Shown piece by piece: positions 44,632 through 58,500 of a stretch of DNA of 64,000 bases. Position 1 is the stretch's first letter, and the number at the start of each line of letters is the position of its first letter. This stretch comes from Axinella damicornis (lineage: Eukaryota > Porifera > Demospongiae > Axinellida > Axinellidae): the NCBI GenBank assembly GCA_963931865.1, contig OZ007511.1, positions 2,099,836 through 2,163,835 of the forward strand. Reading direction: 5' to 3'. The notes below the pieces were generated by a model. That model was not told where the DNA came from. It saw only the letters and a list, made by a program, of their open reading frames with translations, and did not search any database. The position numbers and the translations under genes were made by a program.

Positions 44632-46528
44632 TGCGCCTTGTGCATGTGCTGTGGTTCTGACTGCGTGCAAATGTGTCAGTATACATGTGTGCATGTGTGT
44701 AGTACATGTGTGTACACATGTGCGTGTGGTATGTGAGGGGTGTGTGTGTGTGTGTGGTAAGGGATGTGTGGTGTGTGTGTGGGAAGGGGTGTGTGGTGTG
44801 GGTGGTAAGGGGTGTGTGTGTATGCTTGAGATTACTCAAGCCCAATCATCCAGCAGCTTATGGTTTAGTCTCAGTCCGCATGGCTACACAGAAATCTAAG
44901 TCAGATTCCAAATCCCGAGGAGATCAATGAAACTGAAAACCAGCTAAAAGTTTGCACAGGAGGTGGTCGCTGTGGGATCCCCAGGGAGCTTGCACTAACC
45001 ACCTCCACAGCAACTCATCATGAAGCACAAACGTATGCTTCATGAATTCTCATACAGCGGTATTTGTTGTGCCTACGTGATCTTGTTTCTTCTGACCATT
45101 CATGCATGGCAGGTGTCCTATATTCAGTTTCCCAAGCACAATGTTTGATCAACCCTAGCTAGCTTTGGGTATCTCAATCGGAACGTTGCACGCATGACGC
45201 TACATGAGTCAGTGTCCAACCTTTGTATCATATCCCGCCTTGCTTTTCCTACCAGGCGCATTTTGGTCAGTTTCCCAATCGTTGTGGAATTCAAAAACAT
45301 ACGTAGCTCTTGTCTAAACTGTTGTACATTATTATACATAACTGGCATGTAGCATTTCTATGTGTTCAGTAAGTGCGCTGAGGATACTAGCCTCATTCCA
45401 AGGCACTAGAAACGGGCACTAGGTCAGATTCACAGTCGTGTTGTGGTGGGCAATCACACCAATTTTTAACAAACAATGTACAGTCAGTCAATTCTGGATA
45501 GCATTGAACGCATGATTGCAAATTGGGATGTGTACACAAATGGGCTTCACTTCACACAAGTGGGAGGCTAACCACATCTCCAACCAACTTGCTGGCACAG
45601 CAGTTGTAAATGGGTTCGTTCATAGAATGCCTTACCTGCACTATAATTGCAGCTTGTTTCGTTACTAGGTTGTACCGGTACCGGATCAAGGGCGTGGCAC
45701 TCCCATATATAGTCACCTTAGTCACAGCTGCGACCAGGGTCAAGAAATTTCAACCAGCTTTTTTGCTGCTTGACTGCCTCGCAAAAAGGCTCTTGACATT
45801 TGACTGTGCTGTATTTCAGTCATTGGCTGGCTGGCCGTATGCAAGCCCTGACCGGAGGAATGTGTAGCGACTCCACCCCTTCCTTACTATACAGGGTCAA
45901 TCGCAGCTGTGACTACTATGGTGAATATCCTGGGAGTGACCAATAATATACAGCTGGGGGGGGAATACGGCAAAGATACAAGCCTTAATTTTTGGATGAC
46001 CCCTCGCCCCACCCCTTCTTAGCAGCTTGTTTGATGGTAAACAAACTGTTGGACGGAGGCCATACGGTGCAAAAACCCTAAAGTGCTAACATGATCCGAT
46101 TATCACCGCTAACAAATCGTACCTTTTCTTGTAGCGTGTTTTCAGACGATCAACACGCAGTCCTCAACGGGGGACGGGAGTCGCGGGATGAAGTACTAGT
46201 AGATCCTGCAGGGCGCGGCGGGACAGCGCACCAGCACTCCTAGCGATCCTGTAGTATAACACCAGAAACGGGGGGCGCTGCTTTGAAAGCACTGATTCGA
46301 GAACAAGTGAGAAACCGACAAATCCGTTCACATCAGCTTCCAGCAAGATATCTGGGGTACGGCCCACTTGTCCGATGGAATGTGGGTGGGGCTACATTAT
46401 AGGCTAGGCTTGAATTATAATTGCAATTACCAATTTAGAATATCACGTGATGGGAATGTGTAATACATAATTATCATATCGATATCCCAACGGCAGACAG
46501 ATTCTGAGTTACACAGCTAGCTATAGCT
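44632..46528. promoter_or_regulatory. Intergenic region between divergent MELK and docking-protein genes
   Basis: About 1.9 kb between the start codons of MELK (minus) and the PH-PTB gene (plus). It holds a TG-rich tract next to the MELK start and otherwise unique sequence. Around 46160-46370 it is more GC-rich. No convincing exon was seen. It should contain both promoters. Confidence 0.4.
44690..44830. repeat. TG-rich tract
   Basis: TG repeats with GGTAAGGGG interruptions just upstream of the MELK start codon. Confidence 0.85.
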
Positions 46529-49500
46529 ATGGCAAATCCTCCTCGAGCGATGGACTTCCGAGAAAAGATCCTCCGAGATGGCGTTCTCAAGCACAGGCAG
46601 ACCAGCATAGCGCTGCCCAGGGTGAGTGCTGCACGATAATAGATTACACGCAGATGCACGTTTCCAGAGCTGCAGCGCAGTTGTTCAAATTATACCAGTA
46701 CCACGACTTGCATCTGCAGCGGTAGTAGCTACAGGGATCGCTCTGTGTGGTAAAATTCTGCCTCTATATTTTAATCCAGGGTGGCCTGGGCTCGTTGGTG
46801 TCAAATCTATTGGCCAACGTGCACAATATTAATTTTAGCAAGTAAGCCCAAATTGAGCCAATGAAAGCTAACTTTTCAGAGCCATTATAGCTCTTTGTTG
46901 GTCGAGTCATATCATTGATTCAACATCTTTTGTGCACTAAAATAGTCCATGTATGCACCAGTGCCGATTAAGTGAGCCTGTGTTTGCAAACTGGAGTGTG
47001 TGGTGTCGTGTTACGAGGCGGATCAGTGCCCTCAGCCACTATAGTGACTAGTAGGCATACGTCTACAGCACTCATTCCCAAATTAAGTGCTGGCTGTATA
47101 TGCTTTACTTCAGATCGCTTTTCCCTGTCAGTAACTCTGAATTTGACCAATCAGATGCTGGTTGTATGATCTACTGTCTGCAATTGAAGGTGTCTCCTGA
47201 CAAGTATGAGCAGTCTGCTATCTCATCGTGGTAACACAATGGCACTGGCGGACGTATTACTATGACAATACTGATCAGTTTAGACAGGAGCTGAGTGCAT
47301 GCAACTCAATCTTTGGTAGCCTCATTCCCAGTCCTTTGCAGTCAGAGGAAGCAGTCTGAGAATGGAGCTAATTAAACTCAATCATCATCTGCAGCGCTTG
47401 CAATCTCCAACGTACCAGAGGGCTAACTTAGCCTCATACCCACGCATTTCCAGCCTTTGGTTGGTTGCAGCATGTAAATATGGAGGGGGAAAGCCTGGTC
47501 TTGTGTGTGACGTCAGGTAGTCAGAGGGTGGACCCACAGGCTTTCCCCCTGCAGTATGCAAGTATATTGGAAGGGGAGACCGGTTATGGATCAGGTAGAC
47601 AGAGGGTAGAAACACGGAGGACGGTGCCCAACTTCACGTTGACCATCTCCAGCATCCTAAAAGAGTGGTCTTGATGTTGCTGGCTTCATTGGGCCCCTGT
47701 GGGTCTACCCTCTGACTACCTGACGTCACACACAAGACCAGGCCTTCCCCCTCCATATTTGCATGCAGCAACCAACCAAAGGCTGGAAGTGGGCCTGGGT
47801 ACGAGACTAACTCTCTGGTATGTTGGAGATTGCAAGCACTGCAGATGACGAATGAGCTCAGCTTCATTCTCAGACTGCTTCCACTACCAGTTACAGTATG
47901 GTGAATGCAGCCGTTCTTGCCGGACCGCGAACAGGCGAAACTGGTAGTGGGGAAAGCCTATACACTGTATATATGTATCAAGATGGTAAGCTGACCTCGT
48001 GCTGTTTACATACGGATCACCCATGAATCTGTGATGAGCCATTCGAGGATCATAAGCCTGGTAGAGTTAGCCTCATTGCTCGTGCTGTTTACATCAGATT
48101 TCGTACGGATCACCCATGAACTGGTGATGAACCGTTCGAGGATCGTAAGCCTGGTAGAGTGTTTATCGGTTGTGTCCAATTGTTTGTTTGTTCTCCTGTG
48201 TTGTGCAATTAGATGAGGTGGGTGGGGCCAGTGTTGGAATGCCAAGGCCTTATACACACAGCTTGCCTTGTAGGAAGATTTGGCAAAGATGGACTGTGGA
48301 ATGGCTGTCACTGTATAAGCTATTGACATTCTTGGACAGCTGCCTTAGGTGCAGTTTGGAGTGTAAGCGAGAAAAAAGCACCACCCCATCTATATATGTC
48401 CGTACTTCCAGTGATGTAAAAGCACTTGGGATTTGGGGGATTGTCGTGAGGTGTGGAGTATGTACACAAGTGTATGCATTATTGGTTTGCTTCTGTTGAC
48501 AAACCTGCATTAAAAAGATTGGATTAGATAGCTTACGAGTATCAACCACACTCCTGGTATAGCATCCTTCCCAGGCCTTGCAGTACTGCGAGTGACAGAC
48601 ACTGGGGTGAGTAGGCCTGGGTATGAGGCTAAGGCTTGCAACATGCACAACATACCGTACTATATCTGGAAATTTCGTGTAGTAAAATTTTCGTGTTTTA
48701 TTATTTCGTGTCCTAATATTTTCGTGGATTAGGTTACCCATGAATTTATTTTTACCGCTACTTCTATGACGCGTCGCAGAAAAGAAATACGAAGGGCTTG
48801 CTGCGAGGCTACCGCGTTTATCCGGAACCTTGGGAAGCAGCCGTTGGCCAAGAGCTCATGAATGAAAACCTAGGAACGCCACAGACAGGTACCCGCGTAC
48901 GCTATGGCAGTAAAGAACGAAACAATTATCGGACACTTACCGCCGCGAGAAAGGTGTCGCGTGTTTGCTCGCTCTTTCCAAGGAGACCGTCCCTCGGTTG
49001 CAGGTAGCTGTCTAACGAGGGCCATCTCGCGAAGTAACTAGCTAGCATTGCGAAAAGATTCTGACTGTAATAACTATTCACTCGTGTAAAAATAATTTAG
49101 TGTATAAAATTTTCGTGGTTTATGGCAACCACGAAAATATTTTTACAACAAATATTTCCAGATATACAGTACATGTGATGCCGCATACAGTCGAAGCAAG
49201 CAGTGGTTGCCATAGGAAGACAAAAAAAACTCAAACCTCCACCACAGAAGTTGGTTTCAGCACAGAAAGTCAGTGGACCATGGGGGTCATATTGGTGAGG
49301 TCGTGTGCCATCCTAGAGTATACCCTTACATGTACAATGCATTCCGTGGACAATTAACCAAGAATGTAAATTGTGCTTATCACACAAATTGGTAGCACAC
49401 CTGACTTGTGACATACAGCTGTGTGTCACATGCAGTAGCATTGTTACCATGCCCACCACTGGGTGCTTGAAGTATTAGTATAGGTAGCAAGGCTCAAACT

Positions 49501-52500
49501 CTGACTGTACTCTTAAGGTTACGGGATCCCTGCGCGCGGATACGCGCACCGTATACTTAATTAAGCGCTATTTCATAGTTTTTTTGTCACCAAAAACAAA
49601 GCCGTGTGATCCGACTTGGACTTGGAAGACCGTGTTGAAATAGGCACGAACAGTATAGAAAGGGCCAGACGAAGCGTTTTTGTAAATGCTGATGACCATT
49701 CCGAAGTTATTCAACGCTGTATTCCAAAGACGGGAATCAAGATGGCGGTTATTTGTACTCAAGGGTCGTTCTTTCGAAGACAGTTCAACCTAGCCACAAA
49801 ACGCTTCCGTCCCGCCCTAGAGCTTCCTATGGCATGTCTCCCAACCGTAGAATCGAGTTGCTGGCGGTCTTCGCACTGGAGATTTTTGGTGAATAGTTTG
49901 CTGGAATTGATTTAACCAGCGTACGACGGCTACAGTGTGAGCTGCTGGAATGATGTTTAGTCTGCATGTTGACTACCCTCCCTGCTTTGTGTGGAGTAAG
50001 TTTGATTTCGTTAGCTTACTTTCTGTACGAGAAAAATGGGGTTGAACAAATTGTCTGGCCACGCCCACCGCGCGGGGATCCCGTAACCTTAAGCCTGAAC
50101 AGTATGGGAACCATATCCCAGCATGTCAGGCCGAGATAACTCTTGAGCCCGACTCATTGGGTCAAGAGTGCATGATGACATCATCATCATTGTGGATGCA
50201 TGATGTCATCATGTGCTCTTGATAGTGGTCTATCCAGTTCACCAATTACATGATCAGAGAGGCACTTCCTGTTGCTGTTGTTTTAATCTCAACAGCAGTC
50301 CCACTATGGGTATGGCATCTGGTTACATCCTGGAGGCCTTGTGGCCTGGCTACAATGCCAGTGATCTAGTGACTGTGGGCAGACTATAATATTGAACTTC
50401 CTTCTTTCATGCATGAATTTCTTGCTCACATACTCACCATCTTTAGTTCTCTGTCCTTTGATGTCCTTGTTCCCAGGCCTCTTACGAAATTGAAAAGGGC
50501 CTGGTACATATACATGTACATTGTAGCTCTTCTGTGTACTTTTGTCCAATACGTACTTCCGTCCAATATTGCTGCAAACATTTTGGGAGTGCCAATCGAA
50601 TTGCATCAGATAGAACTGGAGGTGGCACCATTCCTCGTCTCTTTCCTTCATAAAGAAGTGCTGTCGCATTTGTGGGAGATTGCTGAATGAACGAAGTCAG
50701 AGAGTGCTGTTACACACAGCGGGGTCATAGAGACAACCTCGCCGATCATCTGTCAGCCCTAGCTATGTACAATGTACATGGAGTCCTGATCAACTGACAC
50801 AATCTGTCTGAATTGAAACAACGCTATCTCCGGCTCCATGTTAGTCGTTTGTGATCAGGCCCTTTCGATTTTTCGTATGTGATGGGCCAAGAAGTGAGGC
50901 AAAATTGCTTCAGAGGCATTTCAGCGTGAGAAGTGATACAAAGTTCAACACAGCGATGGTGGCCACTATTAACACTGCTACGTATTGTGGCTGCAAACGT
51001 TCAGATCACCAGCTTCTAGCAAAAACGGTGTGAAATCTGAGACTGGTGTGAGGTTACAGGTTGATTGGGTATGGTAAAACCTTGCAGATTGTCTTCACCA
51101 ATAATTGAAGACACCAAAGTTGGAAAGGGGAAATAAAATTTTGTGGGAAGCTACAGAACAGGAAACCTACACATGTACGTACCTGTATGTCCAGCACCAG
51201 CTCAGCAGACCTTAGCCTCGTTCCCAGGCTCCCAAGCGGCCTGGGAACGAGGCTAAGCATGGGCTAAAAGGGTAGCCACCACCTGTCATAAACCAATTCC
51301 ACTGAACACCCTACAGGGTAAGGTGTTTAATTGTTTGGCCCTTTCAGCCAATGGCTGCTCTCTCTCAAGGGCTGGAGGGGTAAAGACTTCACCTGTGAAG
51401 CAACAGGTGGGATTCAAACCAGGGACTTTTGGTCCACAGTCAAATGCTTTAACCACCTGGCCAAAGTCGGTGTGGGGTGTACATCCAAAGACTCCCTGAA
51501 AGTCTGTGACTGTGTCTATGACTTGTGTACGTAGTACTTGACATGCACACAGTAGGTATGTGCATGTCTTCACGCCATCCTAATTCAGCATCATGCTCCA
51601 GTGTCATGGAAACAAGTCTCCCTGCCTGTCTCGGAGCAGTGACCGAGGTCACAACTGCGTGTGGATGTGTATGTTTTGATACCAGAAGGATGTCAGATGT
51701 TTGGGCACTTATTGCAGTTGACCAGAATGTCCGCACACGACCATACACCAGACTTTTTCCCAGGCCTGAGATAATGAACGCCCTGAAATTGCCTCTGATT
51801 GCGGCTCCAACGTGTCCAATGGTGAATGAGTCATCTTGTTCTGAAAAATGAATAAGGCCATAGGTAGAGTTAATAGACTGGACTCTCGTGTGTGGCTAGG
51901 AATGACTTGGTTGCTAAGATGAAGACATCGTTTGGTTGCTAAGATGAAGACATCGTTTGGGTCACGTGGGTACTGTACTTGACATTACTTGTGTCAACTT
52001 ATCCCCAAGTCTCTTAGGGAATAGGTGCAGCAAAATACAATAGTAGAAAGAGACAAGCTCGTGTGCATACGTAACAAGCCTTCCCTGTCAGAAGCAGAGA
52101 AGGCTGCAATATTTTTAATACTCGAACCTTTCCCTGCGTGCACACTGTGTACTGCATGGTATGTCATTGATGAGCAGTTTGTCTGGGAGGCTTATTGCAC
52201 CAACGTGAACGCATGTCATTGATGAGCAGTTTGTCTGGGAGGCTTATTGCACCAACGCGAACGCATGTCATTGATGAGCAGTTTGTCTGGGAGGCTTATG
52301 GCACCAACGTGAACGCATGATTGCAATACACAAGATGGCAGCAAGCTGTGAAACCATCAGGTGAACATATTGTCAAAAGGTCCGAAACTGTGTTCTCACA
52401 GCGACACGCGTGTGGTTCTGGTTGACACCTTCATCTTGCAAGTACGTGGTTCCTGTTCGTATGTAGTATATGATGTAGGAGTTGAGTACGTATGTGTAGC

Positions 52501-55500
52501 AGGTTGTGTCAGCATTACAGTGCTGACTGTGTTCTTGTAGGCATCTCAGAAGATGATGTGTGTGCTGGAGTTGCTTCATTTGCACCACCTCGAACCTCTT
52601 TGACGTTAGTCCGACTCGATTAAAGTAGCAACGTTCATGGTCAAGTACGCATGAAGATGTCATCATCTTTGATGACATCATCGATATCATGGCCAAGTTC
52701 ACATGATGACATCATCATCATTGATAATGTCATCATGATCAAGTGCACATGATGACATTGTCGTCATTGATGATGTCAACATGCGCTGTTGTCATGGTAG
52801 ATGCCTCATACTTTGCCTCATCATTACACTTTGTACTCAACAGCTGATCACCAAGAGATGCAATCCACATATTTCTGAGGACTCTGATTGCATCCAGTAT
52901 GGCTCCCCCAATTAGCACTCACGTGTGTGACTTCACATGAAATGATGGCCAATGAGAAGACAAAATTGCTCATAAATCCATGAAAATATGAGTGGACAAT
53001 GGTGGCCAGCCTCTTTTCACATTTGAAGTTGGTGAGGCAGCTGTTATGTACACAGGGTGTTTACGTGTAGGGCCATGCCTGTTGAGTCTGTCCCAGATGT
53101 GCTTGTGCAGTCCTGAGACTGACACATTTGGTAATACAGATTCTGGGGTCAGCAAAGTTCAGACAAGGACTTTGAGTAGACAACCACAATATCACCACAT
53201 ACCAGACAACAGACAAGAGGTATTGGCAGCCTATGTTTACTATGAAACGTTAATTCAGAAGCTCCTGGTTAGGTCTACTGAAATACCTTGTGCCAACAAG
53301 CCAGCCCCAGTTGTTTCCCTGGCTAATCATTGTGTGATTTGGCTATTAACTTTGCTGGTGTTGGAATGCAAAATTAACGAGCATAGACCAAGTTCCTTGC
53401 CATTTAGGGAGTCCAGGGACCTTGTTCCTAATTGGACTGTGGTTTCAATTTCAGCAAGAGAAATGACACACTGCTTTTAGACTGAACATCTAGTGTCCAC
53501 GCAATGTACGCAAATACATCGAAGACTGAGTGACAGACATTACGGTAGAGTACATGTAAACACACAATGACAAACCTGCTTGTGTTATAGAAGCAGGTTT
53601 TGTGCGTCAGTACTCAAATTGCTCGTATCAAAAGTCCGTCCACCTTGAGTGGTATCGTGCTGAATCCCCCCAAGAAGATGGCCTCCTGGACCACCATGGT
53701 TTCCAACTGAATGGGAGTACTGTGTAATCAGCCTCGTTCCCAGGCCCGTGCTGTTTTCGGATGCATGCATGCACGAAAGAACGGCGGCCAAAAATGACAC
53801 AGGCCTGGGAACAACACCTTCACTCACATGTGTATGGCTTGTGTCATGCATCAAACCACAATCGGAGACAATGATAGTTTGCCATCACACCAGAGTGTCA
53901 TGATTCTCATTGTACAGGCTATGACTATATACATGCATACATACATGTACCACCAGGAGCTTATGAATGATACCACTAGCCTAATTTCCAGGCTGTTCCC
54001 ACCCCCAGTCTTTGATTGCTTGCAGTATGCAAATACAGAGGGGGGAGGCCTGGGAGATCTGGTCACGTGTGGTGACGTCAGGTAGACAGAGGGTAGACAC
54101 ACGGGGGGGGGGGGGGTCGGTGCCCGACAAAGCTCTTTCTTGTAATGTCAGTCCGAGGGTTGGAGGCCCGAGTGCTCACAAGGCAGCATAAATTGTTCAC
54201 AATGCCATAGACGAGTCGACACGAAACAGGAATTAATATGTTCTGGCTCCGCCCCCCCCAGGTGTCTACCCTCTGGGTACCTGATGTCACCGCACGTGAC
54301 CAAATCTCCCAGGCTTCCCCCCCCCCCCCCATATTTGCATAATGCGATGATCATTTCATGGAGTTGAGTGGGAACGAGGCAAGCATAAAACCACGTGCTC
54401 CTAATCCCTCTTCCCTCTGAAGTAGCATATTGTGTTTCATTCTTGTACTTTCCCTGGAAGTGCAAACCGTCAACAAAGGAAGCTAAGGAGACATGCAATC
54501 GGATGTTAGCATGGTAGTGTGGCTTGTGGTGGTGGGTAGTTTACTCCTCAGAGAAGCTGTGTCCCACATGGGACGCAGTGATGATAGAGGAAGTGTATGT
54601 CCGCTGGTGTAAAAACGTCATGGGTGGAACCATGCCCTTGTCTTAGTTGGCAGAGGTTGTGCACTCCACGTCCCTGCTCCAGGGTTTTGGGGAGCAAATA
54701 ATTTGTGCTCTGTTCAGCCTCGTACCAAGGCCGTGGCCGTGGCCTGGGAGTGTTTCTGTTTATTTTGCCTTCATGTGAGTTCAGCAGCCCAGTCCACTGA
54801 TTAGACGAGGCCCTGATGTGCTAAAGGTTGCTTAATTGACAAGATTGTCAACAGGCCAAGGACTTAGTACAATAGTCACATGATAGTCGCATGATACAGC
54901 CAATCACAAGGCCTAGGGTGCACTTCTAGAGAGCAGGCACGCAGGATGTTGTGGAGTCTTGGAGACGTAACCATACTGTCAGACCTGCCATGTGGCTGTG
55001 TCTGGTGGCACTTCAAAGCACTGAGTATGGATATGGCTGCTTCTGGCAAGCCATACCGGTGGGTCTTTGATGAGTGGAACAATGTCCAGAAAGCCGCTTG
55101 TTTTTTGCTAGTGCTCAGAGTGTGGTTTGGCTGGGTAGAGAGAGGATGCATTCATTCGTACAACCACTGTCAAGTCACAATAAGAGTGTGCGTATGCTGG
55201 GTTGAATTGTGTTTGAGCAGATTACCATGTATGTCTTATCAGTACGTTGCTAAGGCGATCACTATTGTAACACACACATTGGAGGTCAATGCCCAATATA
55301 CGCTGCTTGGCACTTACTAAATACACCTGCCTGCTGTGTATGAGTTACAAATACCTTGTGTGAGTCGTGAAGCAAAATGACGTTCATTGCACATTCATCA
55401 ATTGATGTGGGTGTGACTGTGGCTGCTATTCAGCAAGCTAGCTATAATATGTATCAGTCATGCAGCTTCGTATGAGGTCATGGGTGTTATGTTTGAAGTG

Positions 55501-58500
55501 CTGACACGTGCATGTGTGTACATGTATATACCTCACTGGCGTGGTGGGACTATATACCCAGGCTTTTCATCCAGATTCTGTCTCAGCTTTGGAGAAAGGC
55601 ACGAAGGAATGCCTTGGTGATTTTGCATTTTAGACAATGCCACCGTGATGTCACTGGAAGCTTTGGTAGCTCTGTGTGTCCTCCTGGTAGCTCTCTGCGT
55701 CCTCCTCTCTGTGTCCTCTCATTCTAGTGTCTTCTGGTTCCCCAGATCATGTGATGACAGTATCGTGAAAGACGAGTGTTCCGTCATATTGTTTCCTTTG
55801 ACTCGGGTAGATTTGTCACGTCTAAGAATTGTGTTTACCGTTTAAGCCTTGCATTGTACCTCATCTGTGCTCTGTCACTTCTCACATGCACACATACATG
55901 TACACACAAACACACATGCACACACACAAACACACATGCACACATACACACAAACACACAAACACACATACATACACACAAACACGTGCACACATGCACA
56001 CAATCACACGTCCGTACACACACTTACTCCTGACAGTGGAAACCACGTTATGTTGTATTCAAAGTGACCAACTCTGGCCGGCTCCAGCTCACTCTGTACA
56101 AGGAGCAGCCGACGGTGCCGTCCAATGAGGTCAAAGAGATCCCCATTGAGGACTTTGGGGGACTGGAAGTCAACCTCAGGCTGGACAGCGAGAAGTACAC
56201 ATTTGGGATCATCTCAAGCACCATGACGGACTGCTTTGCGGTGGAGACCCCGGATGAGCTGAATAAGTGGACCTCGCTGCTGCAGGAGTACCTGGGGAAA
56301 GGTGAGAGCAGAAGGGGAAGAGGGAAGGGGTCAAAGGGAGGGGAAATGGAGGGAGGGGTCAAGGGGAGGGGAGGGGAGGGTCAAAGGGAGGGGAGGTGTG
56401 ACTGTTTTCAGTCTATCAAGCCAGACCCATTCTCTAGCTTGCCGAAGGTGTGGGGGCGGGGCATAGGACGGCGAGGCTAGGTGTCATCCTAGTAGTGATT
56501 GCGGTCACAGCTTTTGTAGAAGCCATGGACTAGTAGCAACACCAGCTAAGGAAGCTAGGTATTACTGCTAGTCCAAGTTGGCTAGTGAATCTGACTGGTC
56601 AGCAAGTCATGAACGCTAATCACATTGGCTAGGCCTTCTCTCGATTGTCCATACTCCCCCCTCCAAACACTTTCGAGAGTGAGAGAAAATATGAATATGT
56701 ACTGTAGCCTGTTAGACTAGAATGTTTTCAGTTGGGCTTGCGGCACCCATTCCTTTGAACAAGGCTACACAAAGTAATCTGCACGTGTGTAGACACGCAA
56801 GCATTTGATTTCTGCATTATGTGTGTGATCTGCCTTGGCCCTGCCTTGAGCCTGCCTTGGCGTGGGTTATCGTTATGCTACCTAGTGTTGTGATTGCCTT
56901 CGTTCACAAAGACCGCATTAGGGCAACAATCCTGTTTGTCTTTTGAACAGCCAAATCAAGTTAATCAGAGTAATTGATATTTGGCTCCACCTAAACTGCA
57001 GAATAAGTGGGTGAGTGTTTGTGCGTGCGTGCATGTGTGCGCCCGCCCGATGAAGGTAATTATGAAGCCACTGCATAGGCTTTGTGATAAGGTTTTGTTT
57101 GTCATGAAGGAGAAGCCTTACTGTGTGGAGCTGGAGCAGGGTTGATGGTGCCATGATTTGGGGATACAAATGCAATGTTTCAGTAAATCGTGATTTCTAC
57201 ATGTACTGTACTTTTACTAAAACTTGCAACAACTGAGTGCAGAGCGTTGAGCGACAAGCGAAAAGCGTTTACTTTGATGTGGCCTAGGTGCCTATATGGT
57301 TTCCCCACCTAAAAAATATTAGCTAGCTATGAATAACATTTCACGGTAGCCAGAAGCGCTAGTTTTGCGGCAACTTTGGACCTACGACTGTGGCACTGCA
57401 TGTGCTAATCTGACAACTACACTGTGAATTACCAGAGACGGCTGGGGAGGAGACGGAGCCACCTGTATCCATGGAGCCACCACCACGCTCCGCATGCACA
57501 ACGTGTAGCTAGCTAGCTAGCTACAACTTCGGGCTATTCACAGCTATTTTCTCGAAACTCAGAATTGCTGGTATACACCACGCCATCGGAGATCTTCGTC
57601 ATAGGCCGAACGTCAACCTGGCTTGCAGCTTGTACTAAGTTGTAGTCCCTTCTGCCATCGTGAAACGATCAAAAACGCAACGGAAATCGACTGTAGAGCA
57701 GCTGCGTGATTTGGAAGCAGACGACTTCCGGTTATTAAACGGATTTGCGGTTAAAACGGATTTCACTTCAAAATTTGCAAGTCTTGCTAAAAGTACAGTA
57801 CATGAACTAGGAACGTGCATATACATGTGTAGAACGATACAACCATTAGGATGGAAGGGAGGAGGAGAGGGGTGAGGAGGAGGAGGAGATTGGAATAGGG
57901 TGTAGGGAAGGGAAGAGAAGGCAGGGAAGGGGTTGATAAGAGAGTAGGGATGATGGAGGGGGTTGAGAAAGAGAATGGAGTGGTGAAAGGGTGGCTACCG
58001 TCTCAAGATCCAAGAGTTGTAATTGGAGATGGAAGTCTGATGGATGGCTCTCACTGCCAGGTTTATATACCCTATGCAAATGAATGCATCCTTTGAACTG
58101 CTTAACTACCAGAATAACAAAGCCAGGTTGCCTGGGGTCATAATTGCACAGGAAGGTCTAGAAGCATTCCACATGCCCAAAAAGGTCACTGGGCCCACTG
58201 TCCAGACACACCCTGCAATACCAGAATACCACTTCATACCAGATCTTGTAGGGTATCTGTTTGGGAAGAGACTCAGAGTGCATTATCCCCTTCTTTCAAT
58301 CCCCCTTTCTCTCCTTCCCTCCTTCCCTCCCCTCCTTTCCCTTCTCCTCCCTCCCTGTCCCCTCCTCCCCACCCTCCTTCTCCCATCCCTCTCCTCGTTC
58401 ACCCTCTCCGTCGACGCATCTTCCACCATCTTTCCCTTCCCTTCACTTTGCTCTCTTCTCTCAGAGATGATACTTCCCATCACCATTCCTTACAAGCAGA

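Larger units (their letters stand above)
46622..56036. other. Intron 1 of docking-protein gene, repeat-filled
   Basis: A 9.4-kb intron made largely of foldback and TTAA-type elements, a SINE, tandem repeats and CA-rich DNA, listed separately. I found no exon or nested gene in it; open frames such as 52992-53480 and 54946-55320 lack recognisable domains. Confidence 0.7.

Noticed and set aside
52992..53480. 162-codon open frame
   Set aside because: No domain, no supporting splice context, lies in repeat-filled intron 1 of the docking-protein gene.
54946..55320. 124-codon open frame
   Set aside because: Composition and lack of recognisable motif suggest chance.
58044..58460. Possible exon between the PH and PTB exons
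   Set aside because: The PH exon (ending phase 1) joins in frame straight to the PTB exon at 58465; the candidate would introduce stops in that phase.
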